Assembly: GCF_009827055.1 (NCBI RefSeq)
Contig: NZ_WUMK01000011.1
Location: 124,001 to 188,000 of the forward strand
Source of the DNA: Shinella kummerowiae
GTDB lineage: Bacteria; Pseudomonadota; Alphaproteobacteria; Rhizobiales; Rhizobiaceae
Direction: 5' to 3'
DNA: 64,000 nucleotides
The notes under the pieces are model-generated. The model did no database searches. It had not been told where the DNA came from and saw nothing but the letters and a program-made list of their open reading frames with translations. Position 1 is the first letter of the stretch, and each line of letters begins with the position of its first letter. Position numbers and translations under genes: made by a program. Of the stretch, positions 42,817 through 52,857 are shown one piece after another.

Positions 42817-44736
42817 TCAGCGATGACGCTTGGCAAACCGATTGGGCTTCGCCGCCTTGTTCATGTCTTTCCGACGGAAATACATCGCGCGCCCGCACCG
42901 GATCGGCCTATGGCCCTGAACGATGATGATCTGCTCATCCTGGCGCATGGTCTGCGTGACCTCATGCGGCAGGATCAACGGTCGCGCCTGATAGGAGATG
43001 TTTTCCGACTTTCGTGGCGAGCCGTTCTTTGTACTGAAGCTGACATCACGCGAGTCTCCCTTGACCTCTACGGTCATCACGCCGCACAGCTTCGAAATGT
43101 TCGTGGCCGTCTCGATCGATTTGATGGCTGCATAGCTCGCGAAAGCACATCCCTCGATCCATGATGTCGCGCCGTTCTTACCGAAGTGATGTTCCAATTG
43201 ACCGACCGATTGGTAGAACAGCATCATGGTGACGCCATGCTTGCGGCCGCGATCGCGCGCTTCTTCGAGCGCGCGCATGTAGCCGAGCAGGTCCACCTCG
43301 TCGAGCACGAAGAGTGCGCGGCGGGTAAACCCGCCGTCGGCCTGCACCATTGCCGTGAGCATCGCCCCGATGATCACACGGCCGATGCCCGGATAGGATC
43401 GCAGGATATCCGAGGGCAGGTTCAGGAAAATGTCCTTCTCGCCACTGACAAGGTCGCTCGATTTGAACGCGTTGCCGCAGACGAGCGCGGCATAACCGTC
43501 GAGGGATAGCCACTGCGTATCCTTTGATGCGGTCGAATAGACGCCGGAGAAGGTCTGCTCGGACATGTTGGTGAAAACGCCCAACGTCTCGCGAATGAAG
43601 ACAGAGCCGGAATGCTCCTGAATGTCGCGCAACATGGCGAGCACGGAGGGCTCCGGCTCGGAAACGATCTGCCGCAGACTGCGCAGATTGCGTCGTCCCT
43701 CGTATTCAGGCGACAGCATGACATGGGCGAGCAGGCCCGTCAGCAGATTGTGCGCCTGGTTCTGGAAATAGGAGCCGGTGGATGTGTCGATGCGCACGCT
43801 CTCCGACAGCAGCATATGCGCAACGCCGACGATGTCCTCTTCCTTCTTGCGCGACGTTTCGATGAACTCGAGCACGTTGAACCCCATGACCGGGTTCATA
43901 GGGTCGAGCACCATTACCTTCCGGCCGAGTGCACGGGTGCGATGCTCCACCACCATCGGCGCGATCTCGGTGGAAGGATCGAGGCAGATCAGTGGACCGG
44001 TGTAGAGCAGGGTGGTCGGGACGACGTTGCTCACGGTCTTGAACCCGCCCGAGCCCGAGAAAAACAGCATATGGGTGGAGTCGAAGTTCAGCTTGTAGGT
44101 GAGGAGCGGCGCAGATCCACCCTTGCCCCATGTCGAGCGATTGTAGGGATCGAACGGCACGTCACGGACAAGGTCCTTGTCGACCCGGTATCGCTCGCCG
44201 ATCACGATCTCGCCATCGGAAGGAAACACCTTTCCGGCGGCCGTCATTGGCAGCCAGTTCGCATCCCCGAAGATTCCACGCTTGGCACGCTTCACCGGTT
44301 CGGGCACGACAGTAGAAATGCGCGCAGCGACCGCTACGGCGGTGAAGCCGGCGACAGCCGCGCCGATGGCTATCCGGTCGAGATAAGACAGCGCGCTGTC
44401 CCAGGACACCGCGCCACTCTCCACGAACGGCGAAAGCCGCGCGAATTCCCGCAGGCCGTAGAAGCCGGCAACGATCAGAAAGCTGAGGAGGCTTGCCACG
44501 GCAATCGGCCTCCGCAGATGAAGCGGCAATGCCCAGACGGTCAATAGACCGGCGAGCGGCCCGAGCAAAAGCGCCGGCAGCGGCTCGGCGCGGAGGAACC
44601 AATATGCCGTTTTCTCCGACATGCCGACGGCGAGCGCTGGCCAGCGCCAGCCGGCGACATAGACAGCGAAGGCCGTGACGACGAACGGCACCATGACGAG
44701 CAAGAGGCTTGGATGTGGTTTGCCCGTCGCTGTCAT
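42817..44736 (-). CDS. traG: TraG, type IV coupling protein
   Basis: The 639-residue protein is a Ti-type TraG/VirD4-like coupling ATPase that brings the relaxase-DNA complex to the mating channel. Two to three N-terminal membrane helices (about 12-30, 53-72, 78-95) are followed by the cytoplasmic ATPase with Walker A 'FSGSGGFKTVS' (227-236), 'AMLTAMVQADGGF', Walker B 'ALFVLDEVDLLGYM' and 'LFYQSVGQLEHHFG'. As in other TraG proteins of this type the P-loop reads GSGGFKT rather than GxGKT. It is coupled to traD by ATGA. Confidence 0.93.
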   Translation of the reverse strand: MTATGKPHPSLLLVMVPFVVTAFAVYVAGWRWPALAVGMSEKTAYWFLRAEPLPALLLGPLAGLLTVWALPLHLRRPIAVASLLSFLIVAGFYGLREFARLSPFVESGAVSWDSALSYLDRIAIGAAVAGFTAVAVAARISTVVPEPVKRAKRGIFGDANWLPMTAAGKVFPSDGEIVIGERYRVDKDLVRDVPFDPYNRSTWGKGGSAPLLTYKLNFDSTHMLFFSGSGGFKTVSNVVPTTLLYTGPLICLDPSTEIAPMVVEHRTRALGRKVMVLDPMNPVMGFNVLEFIETSRKKEEDIVGVAHMLLSESVRIDTSTGSYFQNQAHNLLTGLLAHVMLSPEYEGRRNLRSLRQIVSEPEPSVLAMLRDIQEHSGSVFIRETLGVFTNMSEQTFSGVYSTASKDTQWLSLDGYAALVCGNAFKSSDLVSGEKDIFLNLPSDILRSYPGIGRVIIGAMLTAMVQADGGFTRRALFVLDEVDLLGYMRALEEARDRGRKHGVTMMLFYQSVGQLEHHFGKNGATSWIEGCAFASYAAIKSIETATNISKLCGVMTVEVKGDSRDVSFSTKNGSPRKSENISYQARPLILPHEVTQTMRQDEQIIIVQGHRPIRCGRAMYFRRKDMNKAAKPNRFAKRHR

Positions 44737-44963
44737 TCGGCTGCCTCCAGCATCGGACGGCCGCCATCAAGGGCAGGAGCCTTAAAGGCTTCTTCGCCGA
44801 CTTCACGCAGCCGCCGGTATTCCGGCGAACCGGGCACGACGCGTGCAAGTTCGATGAGCCCGCCGAGGAGAAACGCTCGGTCGGCCTTCGACAGTCCGGC
44901 GCGCACGACGATCCCGCCGAGCAGGAATTTCTCGCGGGCTTCCTTCTTGCGATCAGCTGTCAT
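44733..44963 (-). CDS. traD: TraD, conjugal transfer protein
   Basis: The 76-residue protein ('MTADRKKEAREKFLLGGIVV' and 'RAGLSKADRAFLLGGLIELAR') matches the small TraD protein of Ti-type transfer regions, an accessory of the relaxosome. Length is normal for the family. It lies between traC (11-base overlap) and traG (4-base overlap), the standard traC-traD-traG order. Confidence 0.9.
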   Translation of the reverse strand: MTADRKKEAREKFLLGGIVVRAGLSKADRAFLLGGLIELARVVPGSPEYRRLREVGEEAFKAPALDGGRPMLEAAE

Positions 44964-45240
44964 GAGGAACCTCCGTCGTCGCTCCAGTCCCACCACCTGG
45001 CTGTCCACGCGGCGAAGCAGCTGCGCCACCATCCCCCTTCTTCTCCGCTTTGCGAAATCGCGCGGCGATCTCTTCGAAGATGCGATCGACCTCCTCATCA
45101 GTGATCTCCATCTCCGCCAGCCCAGCCTTCGTGGCGGCCCGCGCAAAACGCTCGGCGGATTTTACTATCAACATTTTGCGACGTTCACGCAGCTTCTCGA
45201 TTTGCGCGTCGATGTCCAGAATTGAAGACTTTGCGGCCAT
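44953..45240 (-). CDS. traC: TraC, conjugal transfer protein
   Basis: A 95-residue TraC-type protein: 'SSILDIDAQIEKLRERRKML' is the family's N-terminal helix, followed by a helical region and a Gly-rich tail. TraC is a DNA-processing accessory that works with TraA and TraD at oriT. ATG 45240 with GAGAGG about 10 bases upstream is preferred over the ATG at 45261. It is the first gene of the leftward traCDG operon, divergent from traA across oriT. Confidence 0.9.
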   Translation of the reverse strand: MAAKSSILDIDAQIEKLRERRKMLIVKSAERFARAATKAGLAEMEITDEEVDRIFEEIAARFRKAEKKGDGGAAASPRGQPGGGTGATTEVPHDS

Positions 45241-45409
45241 CTGTACGTTTCCTCTCTTCAAGCGAATGTTGCCTTGGCGCGCTTATACTGACTAGAAAAC
45301 GATAGTAAAATGCGCTACCTTGCGCAAGTCCCCAAAACGTCGATGCCGGAATTCTTAGCTGGGCCGTCTTCCGGAAAGGCGGCATCGGACCTGCGGTCCG
45401 ATCGATTTG

Positions 45410-45439
45410 AGGGCGCAATATACGTCGCTGGCGCGACGT
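45410..45439. other. oriT: oriT (Ti/RSF1010-type nic region)
   Basis: Between divergent traC and traA the sequence AGGGCGCAATATA (45410-45422) is the complement of the Q-type nic core TAT(A)TTGCGCCCT found in agrobacterial plasmids. It is followed by an inverted repeat ACGTCGC (45422-45428) and GCGACGT (45433-45439) around TGGC. Spacing and order match known Ti-plasmid oriT sites, so the plasmid is cut here by TraA and transferred from this point. Confidence 0.87.
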
Positions 45440-45462
45440 GCCTGGATGATCGGGAGACAGAC

Positions 45463-48400
45463 GTGGCGATTATGTTCATCAGAGCGCAGGTGATCAGCAG
45501 GGGAGCGGGACGCAGTATCGTCTCGGCCGCCGCCTACCGTCACCGCGCCCGGATGATGGACGAGCAGGTCGGAACCTCCTTCAGCTATCGCGGCGGTGCA
45601 GCCGAGCTGAAGCATGAGGAGCTGGCGCTGCCTGATCAGGTTCCGGCCTGGCTGCGCATCGCTATCGAAGGCAAGAGCGTTGCGGCCGCGAGCGAGGCCC
45701 TATGGAATGCGGTGGAAGCCTTCGAGACGCGGGCGGACGCCCAGCTTGCCCGCGAACTGATCATCGCGCTGCCGGAGGAGCTGACGCGGGCGGAGAACAT
45801 CGCCCTGGTCCAGGAATTCGTCCGGGACAATCTGACCTCGAAGGGCATGATCGCCGACTGGGTCTATCACGACAAGGACGGCAATCCGCATATCCATCTG
45901 ATGACGGCGCTGCGGCCGCTGACGGAGGAGGGATTCGGGCCGAAGAAGGTACCGGTGCTCGATGCCGACGGCGAGCCGCTACGCGTCGTCACACCGGACC
46001 GGCCGAAAGGCAAGATCGTCTACAAGCTCTGGGCTGGCGACAAGGAAACCATGAAGGGGTGGAAGATCGGCTGGGCGGAAACGGCCAATCGACACCTTGC
46101 GCTCGCCGGTCATGACATCCGCCTCGACGGTCGCTCCTATGCCGAACAGGGCCTCGATGGCATTGCCCAGAAGCACCTCGGCCCGGAAAAGGCGGCGCTT
46201 GCCCGCAAGGGCATCGAGATATATTTCGCGCCCGCCAATCTGGCACGGCGGCAGGATATGGCCGACCGGCTGCTTGCCGAGCCCGAGCTTCTGCTAAAGC
46301 AGCTCGCCAACGAACGATCCACCTTCGATGAGAAGGATATCGCCAAGGCGCTGCATCGCTATGTCGACGATCCCGAGGACTTCGCGAACATTCGCGCGCG
46401 CCTGATGGCGTCCGACGATCTGGTTCTGTTGAAGCCGCAGCAGGTGGATCGGCAGACCGGCAAGGTGGCGGAGCCCGCCGTCTTCACCACGCGCGAGATC
46501 CTGCGCATCGAATACGACATGGCGCAGTCTGCGGAGGTCCTGTCTCAGCGGAACGGCTTTGGTATCGCCAATACGGAGGTTGCCGCGGCCGTGCGTCAGG
46601 TCGAAACGGCCGATCCGGAAAGGCCGTTCAAGCTAGACATGGAACAGGTCGCCGCCGTCCGCCACGTCACCGGCGATAGTGCGATCGCGGCCGTCGTGGG
46701 TCTTGCCGGCGCGGGTAAGTCGACCTTGCTCGCCGCCGCGCGCGTTGCCTGGGAGGGTGAACATCATCGCGTCTTCGGCGCTGCCCTTTCGGGCAAGGCG
46801 GCCGAGGGGCTGGAAGACAGTTCCGGCATCAAGTCGCGCACGCTCGCCTCATGGGAATTGGCCTGGGAGAACGGCCGAGATCTCCTGGAGCGCGGCAATG
46901 TCTTTGTCATCGACGAGGCCGGCATGGTGTCGTCACAGCAGATGGCGCGTGTGTTGATGGCGGTCGAGAATGCCGGCGCAAAGGCCGTTCTGGTCGGAGA
47001 CGCCATGCAGCTTCAGCCGATCCAGGCCGGTGCAGCATTCCGCGCCATATCGGAACGGGTCGGCTCCGCCGAGCTTGCTGGTGTGCGCCGCCAGCGGGAG
47101 GCCTGGGCACGCGACGCTTCGCGTCTCTTCGCCCGCGGGAAGGTCGAGGAGGGATTGGACGCCTATGCGCAGCGAGGACAGATCGTCGAGACCGAGCAGC
47201 GCGTCGATGTCATCGAGCGGATCGTTGCGGATTGGAGCGTGGCGCGCGAGGAAGCAATCGCGCGATCACAGGCGGAAGGTCATGACGGCAGGCTGCGCGG
47301 CGACGAGATGCTGGTGCTCGCCCATACCAATGAGGATGTGAAGCGTCTCAATGGAGAGTTGCGCGACGTGATGAACGCGGCCGGCGCGCTGACCGCCGCA
47401 CGCGAATTCCAGACCGAGCGCGGCGTGCGGGAATTTGCTGCCGGCGATCGCATCATCTTTCTCGAAAACGCCCGCTTCCTCGAACCGCGGGCGCGCCGCC
47501 GCGGACCGCAATATGTGAAGAACGGCATGCTCGGAACGGTCGTTGCGACCGGCGACATGCGGGGTGGTCCGTTGCTCTCGGTCCGTCTCGCCAATGGGCG
47601 CGACGTCGTCATCAGCGAGGACAGCTATCGCAATGTCGATCACGGCTATGCCGCGACGATCCACAAATCCCAAGGTGCCACCGTCGACCGGACCTTCGTG
47701 CTCGCCACCGGCATGATGGACCAGCATCTGACCTATGTGTCGATGACCCGTCATCGCGATCAGGCAACGCTCTATGCGGCGCGCGAGGATTTCGAGGCAA
47801 AGCCGGAATGGGGGCGCAGGCCGCGCGCCGATCACGCTGCCGGCGTAACTGGTGAACTAGTCAAGGCGGGTGAGGCGAAGTTCCGGCCGCAGGATGAGGA
47901 TACCGACGAAAGCTCCTATGCTGATGTGAAGATCGACGACGGGATGGTCCATCGTCTTTGGGGTGTGAGCCTGCCGAAGGCGCTGGAGAAGGGCGGCGTT
48001 TCGGAAGGCGACACGGTCACGCTCCGCAAGGATGGCGTTGAGACGGTCAATGTGGATGTCGTCGTCACAGATCCAGAGACTGGCGAAAAGCGTACAGAGA
48101 AACGCGAAGTTGAACGCAACATCTGGACGGCGAAGCTGGTCGAACCGGCTGGCGCCCGCCAGGAGCGGATCGAGCGCGAAAGCCATCGTCCCGAACTGTT
48201 CAAGCAGATGGTCGAACGTCTCGGCCGGTCGGGCGCGAAGACGACGACGCTCGATTTCGAGAGCGAGGCTGGCTACCAGGCGCATGCGCGCGACTTTGCC
48301 CGTCGCCGCGGCATCGACTTGGCTGCCGAGGTCGGGGCCGGGATGGAGGAGGGAGTCGGCCAGCGGCTGGCTTGGCTTGCGGAGAAGCGGGGGCAGGTGG

Positions 48401-50082
48401 CGAAGCTGTGGGAGCGCGCCAGCGTGGCGCTCGGCTTCGCCATCGAGCGCGAGAAGAGCGTCTCTTACAATGAGGCGCGTTCCGAAACCGCCACGGCGCA
48501 GATTCCCGATGATCGACCATATCTCATCTCGCCGACCACGCGATTTGTCCGCAGCATCGAGGAGAAAGCCCGCCGGGCGCAACTGGCGTCCGATCGCTGG
48601 CGGGAGCGGGAGGTTATTCTTCGCCCGGTCCTGGAGAAAATCTATCGCGATCCTGACGGTGCGCTGGCCAGGCTAAATGCACTGGCGTCGGATGCGGGAA
48701 TTGAGCCGCGCCGTCTTGCGGAGGATATTGCCGCGACGCCTCAGCGTCTCGGCCGCCTGCATGGATCAGAGCATCTGATCGATGGTCGCGCCGCGCGGGA
48801 CGAGCGGAACGCCGTGATGGCGGCCCTGTCGGATCTGCTGCCGCTCGCCCGGTCGCATGCGACGGAATTCCGCCGTCAGGCCGAACGCTTCGGCATCCGG
48901 GAGGAGCAACGCCGGGCGCATATGTCCCTGTCGGTTCCCGCGCTCTCGAAACCGGCCATGGCGCGTCTTGTCGAAATCGAGGCGGTCCGCGAGCGCGGCG
49001 GACCCGACGCTTACAAGACCGCCTTCGCCTATGCTGTCGAGGACCGTTTGCTGGTCCAGGAGGTCAAGGCGGTCAATGAGGCGCTGACGGCGCGCTTCGG
49101 ATGGTCCGCCTTCACGGAGAAGGCCGATGCCATTGCCGAGCGCAACATGGTCGAGCGCATGCCGGACCATCTTGCGTCCGATCGACGCGAAAAACTGGCG
49201 CGGCTCTTCAAGGTTGTGCGCCGCTTTGCCGAGGAACAGCATCTTGCGGAAAAGAAGGACCGCTCAAAGGTTGTCGCCGGCGCCAGCGTCGAGCCGGGGA
49301 AGGAGACGAGTGCCGTGCTGCCGATGCTTGCCGCGGTGACGGAGTTCAAGACCGCGGTGGAAGACGAGGCGCGGGCGAGGGCACGCGAGGTTGCCCACTA
49401 CGGTCACAATCGCGCCGCCCTTGCCGGAACGGCAGGGCGCATCTGGCGCGATCCCGCCGGCGCCGTCGACAAGATCGAGACCCTGATCGTGAAAGGTTTT
49501 TCGGGCGAGCGGATCGCGGCAGCCGTTGCCAACGATCCCGCGGCCTATGGTGCGCTTCGCGGTTCCGATCGCATCATGGACAGATTGCTCGCTGTCGGCC
49601 GCGAGCGAAAAGAGGCGCTTCAGGCTGTGCCCGAGGCGGAGAGCCGCGTCCGGTCGCTGGACGCGTCCTATGCCACAGCACTTGCCAACGCGACCCAGGC
49701 AATCACCGAAGAACGCCAACGAATGGGCGTCGCTATTCCAGGATTGTCGCCGGCGGCCGACGAGGCATTGCGCGGGTTGGCGGCGGCCATGAAAAAGAAG
49801 GACGCCAAGCTCAACATTGCAGCCGGATCGCTCGACCCCCGCATATGGGAGGAGTTTGCCGGCGTCAGCCGATCGCTCGATCTCCGGTTCGGCCGCGATG
49901 CGATCCTGCGCGGTGAGAAGGACGTGATCAACCGCATGTCGCCGGCGCAGCGCCGCCCATTCGAGGCGATGCAGGCGCGCCTGAAGATCTTGCAGCAGAC
50001 CGTCCGCATGGGCAGCAGCCAGCAGATAGTAGCGGAATGCCAGCGCCGCGCGATCGACCGCGGCCGGGGCGTCATCCGGTGA
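45463..50082 (+). CDS. traA: TraA, conjugative relaxase-helicase with BID-like C-terminal repeats
   Basis: The 1539-residue Ti-type relaxase. Residues 1-230 form the MobA/MobL nuclease domain ('IRAQVISRGAGRSIVSAAAYRHRARM', metal-binding His143/His145 in 'NPHIHLMT'). Residues about 390-800 are an SF1 helicase: Walker A 'GLAGAGKSTLL' near 413, 'VIDEAGMVSSQQ' near 482, 'HKSQGATVDRTFV', 'YVSMTRHRDQ'. The C-terminal part has two repeats ('IYRDPDGALARLNAL' near 1055, 'IWRDPAGAVDKIETLI' near 1325, each with a 'LxGS' motif) resembling BID domains that act as secretion signals. GTG 45463, with CGGGAG 6 bases upstream, gives the standard N-terminus. Confidence 0.93.
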   Translation: MAIMFIRAQVISRGAGRSIVSAAAYRHRARMMDEQVGTSFSYRGGAAELKHEELALPDQVPAWLRIAIEGKSVAAASEALWNAVEAFETRADAQLARELIIALPEELTRAENIALVQEFVRDNLTSKGMIADWVYHDKDGNPHIHLMTALRPLTEEGFGPKKVPVLDADGEPLRVVTPDRPKGKIVYKLWAGDKETMKGWKIGWAETANRHLALAGHDIRLDGRSYAEQGLDGIAQKHLGPEKAALARKGIEIYFAPANLARRQDMADRLLAEPELLLKQLANERSTFDEKDIAKALHRYVDDPEDFANIRARLMASDDLVLLKPQQVDRQTGKVAEPAVFTTREILRIEYDMAQSAEVLSQRNGFGIANTEVAAAVRQVETADPERPFKLDMEQVAAVRHVTGDSAIAAVVGLAGAGKSTLLAAARVAWEGEHHRVFGAALSGKAAEGLEDSSGIKSRTLASWELAWENGRDLLERGNVFVIDEAGMVSSQQMARVLMAVENAGAKAVLVGDAMQLQPIQAGAAFRAISERVGSAELAGVRRQREAWARDASRLFARGKVEEGLDAYAQRGQIVETEQRVDVIERIVADWSVAREEAIARSQAEGHDGRLRGDEMLVLAHTNEDVKRLNGELRDVMNAAGALTAAREFQTERGVREFAAGDRIIFLENARFLEPRARRRGPQYVKNGMLGTVVATGDMRGGPLLSVRLANGRDVVISEDSYRNVDHGYAATIHKSQGATVDRTFVLATGMMDQHLTYVSMTRHRDQATLYAAREDFEAKPEWGRRPRADHAAGVTGELVKAGEAKFRPQDEDTDESSYADVKIDDGMVHRLWGVSLPKALEKGGVSEGDTVTLRKDGVETVNVDVVVTDPETGEKRTEKREVERNIWTAKLVEPAGARQERIERESHRPELFKQMVERLGRSGAKTTTLDFESEAGYQAHARDFARRRGIDLAAEVGAGMEEGVGQRLAWLAEKRGQVAKLWERASVALGFAIEREKSVSYNEARSETATAQIPDDRPYLISPTTRFVRSIEEKARRAQLASDRWREREVILRPVLEKIYRDPDGALARLNALASDAGIEPRRLAEDIAATPQRLGRLHGSEHLIDGRAARDERNAVMAALSDLLPLARSHATEFRRQAERFGIREEQRRAHMSLSVPALSKPAMARLVEIEAVRERGGPDAYKTAFAYAVEDRLLVQEVKAVNEALTARFGWSAFTEKADAIAERNMVERMPDHLASDRREKLARLFKVVRRFAEEQHLAEKKDRSKVVAGASVEPGKETSAVLPMLAAVTEFKTAVEDEARARAREVAHYGHNRAALAGTAGRIWRDPAGAVDKIETLIVKGFSGERIAAAVANDPAAYGALRGSDRIMDRLLAVGRERKEALQAVPEAESRVRSLDASYATALANATQAITEERQRMGVAIPGLSPAADEALRGLAAAMKKKDAKLNIAAGSLDPRIWEEFAGVSRSLDLRFGRDAILRGEKDVINRMSPAQRRPFEAMQARLKILQQTVRMGSSQQIVAECQRRAIDRGRGVIR

Positions 50083-50113
50083 GTATTCCGACGATATAGA
50101 AAAGGAGAAGAGC

Positions 50114-50383
50114 ATGACGGAACAGGAAGTCTCTTACGACGCGATCGTCCGCGCCGAGATCGCCATCGAAATCCTCAACCAGGCGCGCGCCATCGTCACG
50201 GCGCGCGTCTATGAGCTCGAAGCCTCCGATCCCGACGCTGCCGAAGCATTGCGATCGCGCCGCCGAGAACTGATCGCCCTCCAGCAAAGCCTCACCGTCG
50301 CCGATCGCGCTTCTGTCGAGAGCGTCATCGCGCTCTGGGGGCCACGCGTGAGGGACGACGCCCGGTTCTGGGCGGAGTTCTGA
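50114..50383 (+). CDS. Small conserved protein between traA and the Zeta-toxin gene
   Basis: An 89-residue acidic helical protein ('YDAIVRAEIAIEILNQARAIVTARVYELEASDPDAAEALRSRRREL' contains alternating hydrophobic positions). It starts 31 bases after traA behind AAAAGGAGAAGAGC and ends 2 bases before the Zeta-domain gene. Its position immediately ahead of a Zeta-type kinase is that of an antitoxin, so it could neutralise that protein; there is no sequence proof and no recognisable Epsilon fold. Confidence 0.65.
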   Translation: MTEQEVSYDAIVRAEIAIEILNQARAIVTARVYELEASDPDAAEALRSRRRELIALQQSLTVADRASVESVIALWGPRVRDDARFWAEF

Positions 50384-50385
50384 TC

Positions 50386-52857
50386 ATGGCGGAGGATCAG
50401 ATATCCGGCCCGCTCTCACTGGCGCGGAATGAGAGCATTTTCCGCAGCGACATCCTTCCAGACTATCTGCCGGAAACTATGAAAGCGGCGGCGTGGCCGC
50501 GGATGATCCTGCTCGGCGGCCAGCCGGGGGCTGGCAAGACGGCGGTTCTCATCGCAAGCCATGCGGAGCTCGACCAATCGGGGCCGACGATCCGCATCGT
50601 CGGCGACGATCTGCGCTCCTATCACCCGCAGTTTCGTGCGTTTCAGAAACAGGATGCGGAAACTGCATCGCAGTTTACCCAGGCCGACGCCGGGCGGTGG
50701 ACGGAGAAACTGCTGGCGGCGGCCGCCGAGCGCCATGTGAACATCGTTTTCGAAACCACGATGCGGACACCGGAGAATGTCGCGCGCGTTATCGGCATGG
50801 CCCGCGCCGCCGGTTACGAGGTAGAGGCTCGAGCGATCGCCGTCAATCCACGGGTCAGTTGGCAGGGAAACCATTTTCGTTTTGAGGAAATGCTGCACGC
50901 TGGCGACGCGGCGCGTATTCCGCCGCAGCATGTTCACGATGCGGCTGTCGCGGGATTGCACGTCAGCCTCGAGAAGGTCGAAACGGAAAACCTCGTCGAC
51001 CGTGTCCAACTGCGTACCCGCGGCGGGACGATCCTCTATGATAATAAGCGAGGCCCGGCCGGTTGGACGCGTCCTCCCGAGGCGTGGACCGCACTCGAGC
51101 GCGAGCAAACGCGGCCAATGACGCGGGGCGAGCTGCAGCGCTTCTCCGACGACTGGAACCACGTTCTCGCCCGCATGGAAGAGCGGCGCGCGCCCGAGGA
51201 CCGCATAGCGACCGTCAGAACACGAGCCGCCGAGGATGTGAACCATCTGCTTGCGCAACGGCACGAGGCGGATGGCGACGATGGATCACGGCGCGGAAGA
51301 TCGATTTTCCAGACACGCGCTGACGCACTTGGCATGTTCGTCGAGCTCTACGACAATGCGCTGCGCGATGCAGAGCGCCGCCCGATCGGCAACATCGAGG
51401 CGCATGCACTCGGGCGGTTGTCGCAAAGTTACATGGCATTGAAACTCGTCGAAACCGCCCGCGACCTTGGCCTTTTGCCCGATGACAGCACGATCGTCGC
51501 AACACGCGCCATGGTTCAGGATAAGCGCGGCGCCCAAGAGTTTCCCGCCGCCCATCGCCTGCCGGCCGATCTCGCTGTCGAAATGCCGAATGGCGAGCGC
51601 AAGCGGCTGACCGAGCATTTCGATGTGGGGCTTAACCAGGTTGCCGTCGATCGCGATGTCTTCGCTCGAACGGGCCGCCTGTCCCGCATGGCCAATGTGG
51701 TCGATTCCTGGCTGGAGGTCGCCGGCATGCGCAAGACGTTGGCGCGAGCAGCAAACGCTGTCGCGTCCGGACGCATGTCCGCCAGCGCCGCGATGTCCGA
51801 TATCGTGGAGCCGGGATACGCCGCGACGGTGGCCCGCACCCGCCAGCGCCTGGATCGGAACATGGCGCTTGCCGAGAGGACCGCGATTGCCACCTCGATC
51901 GTCGATCAACGCGGTGAACCGTTCCGCGCGGTGCTGGACGACCTGCGGCTGCGGGCGGGCGATCTCGAAAACCGGGCGCGGGCGAAGGCCCTGATGGAGG
52001 CAATCCTCGATGAGACCGCGCGGCATGAACGGCTGGACGCCGAGCGGCGGCGCGCGGCCGAGGAATTTGCTCGTGGCATCGCCGATAACGAGCGCAGTCT
52101 TGGCGTGGGCCAGGCATTGGGGCGCAGCGCCGGTCGCCCCGACGTGCTAGTGGCTGGTCGGGATCTTCCCGATCTGACCGAGAAGGAGATCGCCGACAGG
52201 CTGCACGGTTCCGCGCGCCTCGCCGACAAGCGCGCCGAGATCGAGAACCTTTCCCGGCTGGTCTTCGGCAATAGCCACGCGGTGGCGTCGTCGGTGGTGA
52301 GCATCCACGATGCGCGAAGCGGCGCGGCCGCAGGTGACGATGTCCGCGAGGGCCGCCTGGGCGAATTGGCCGGGGAAGGGAAAGGCTGGTTGCGGGGGCC
52401 AAGTCCCGCGCGGCAGTCAGCCGAAGCCCATGCGCCTCAGCTTGCGGTGGCGCTCGCGGATTACGGACATACCGTGGATTTCGAGCGCCATCAGATCGTG
52501 ACCCAGCACGGTGAGGCGCAGGCGCGGCAGCGGGTCGAAATCCCGGCGCCATCGGCGAACCTCACCGAAGTCTTGAGGAGCGACGGTCACGATCAGATCC
52601 GTCGCTTGAACAGCGAACCGTCCCTTCGTCGCGAGCTGGAGACGATGACGCTTGCGATCAGCAGGCGGCTATCGCCAGCAGACAAGGCGGACCTGAAGGA
52701 GGGAAATGTCGCGCGGCTCGCCTTATCGCTCGGCGCAACGCGCGAACAGGCGGCATCATTGCAACAAGTCCATGAGCAGGCGCGCGTGCTGCAGGAGAAG
52801 ACCGTCAGACAAAACCGGGAGGTTTCGCGCACAAGTCAGTTGGCGATGCGGCGCTAA
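50386..52857 (+). CDS. Zeta-toxin-domain protein (823 aa)
   Basis: Residues about 35-230 form a Zeta/PezT-type kinase domain: Walker A 'GGQPGAGKTAVL' (44-55), 'IVGDDLRSYHP' with the substrate-binding Asp, 'VFETTMRTPENVARVIGMA'. Zeta toxins phosphorylate UDP-N-acetylglucosamine. The remaining 600 residues are helical and Arg/Glu-rich; 'IADRLHGSARLADKRAEIENLSRLVFG' near 600 resembles the BID-like repeats of TraA. The long tail suggests a protein translocated or tethered by the transfer system, but this is inference. The gene forms a traA-orf89-zeta operon. Confidence 0.85.
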   Translation: MAEDQISGPLSLARNESIFRSDILPDYLPETMKAAAWPRMILLGGQPGAGKTAVLIASHAELDQSGPTIRIVGDDLRSYHPQFRAFQKQDAETASQFTQADAGRWTEKLLAAAAERHVNIVFETTMRTPENVARVIGMARAAGYEVEARAIAVNPRVSWQGNHFRFEEMLHAGDAARIPPQHVHDAAVAGLHVSLEKVETENLVDRVQLRTRGGTILYDNKRGPAGWTRPPEAWTALEREQTRPMTRGELQRFSDDWNHVLARMEERRAPEDRIATVRTRAAEDVNHLLAQRHEADGDDGSRRGRSIFQTRADALGMFVELYDNALRDAERRPIGNIEAHALGRLSQSYMALKLVETARDLGLLPDDSTIVATRAMVQDKRGAQEFPAAHRLPADLAVEMPNGERKRLTEHFDVGLNQVAVDRDVFARTGRLSRMANVVDSWLEVAGMRKTLARAANAVASGRMSASAAMSDIVEPGYAATVARTRQRLDRNMALAERTAIATSIVDQRGEPFRAVLDDLRLRAGDLENRARAKALMEAILDETARHERLDAERRRAAEEFARGIADNERSLGVGQALGRSAGRPDVLVAGRDLPDLTEKEIADRLHGSARLADKRAEIENLSRLVFGNSHAVASSVVSIHDARSGAAAGDDVREGRLGELAGEGKGWLRGPSPARQSAEAHAPQLAVALADYGHTVDFERHQIVTQHGEAQARQRVEIPAPSANLTEVLRSDGHDQIRRLNSEPSLRRELETMTLAISRRLSPADKADLKEGNVARLALSLGATREQAASLQQVHEQARVLQEKTVRQNREVSRTSQLAMRR

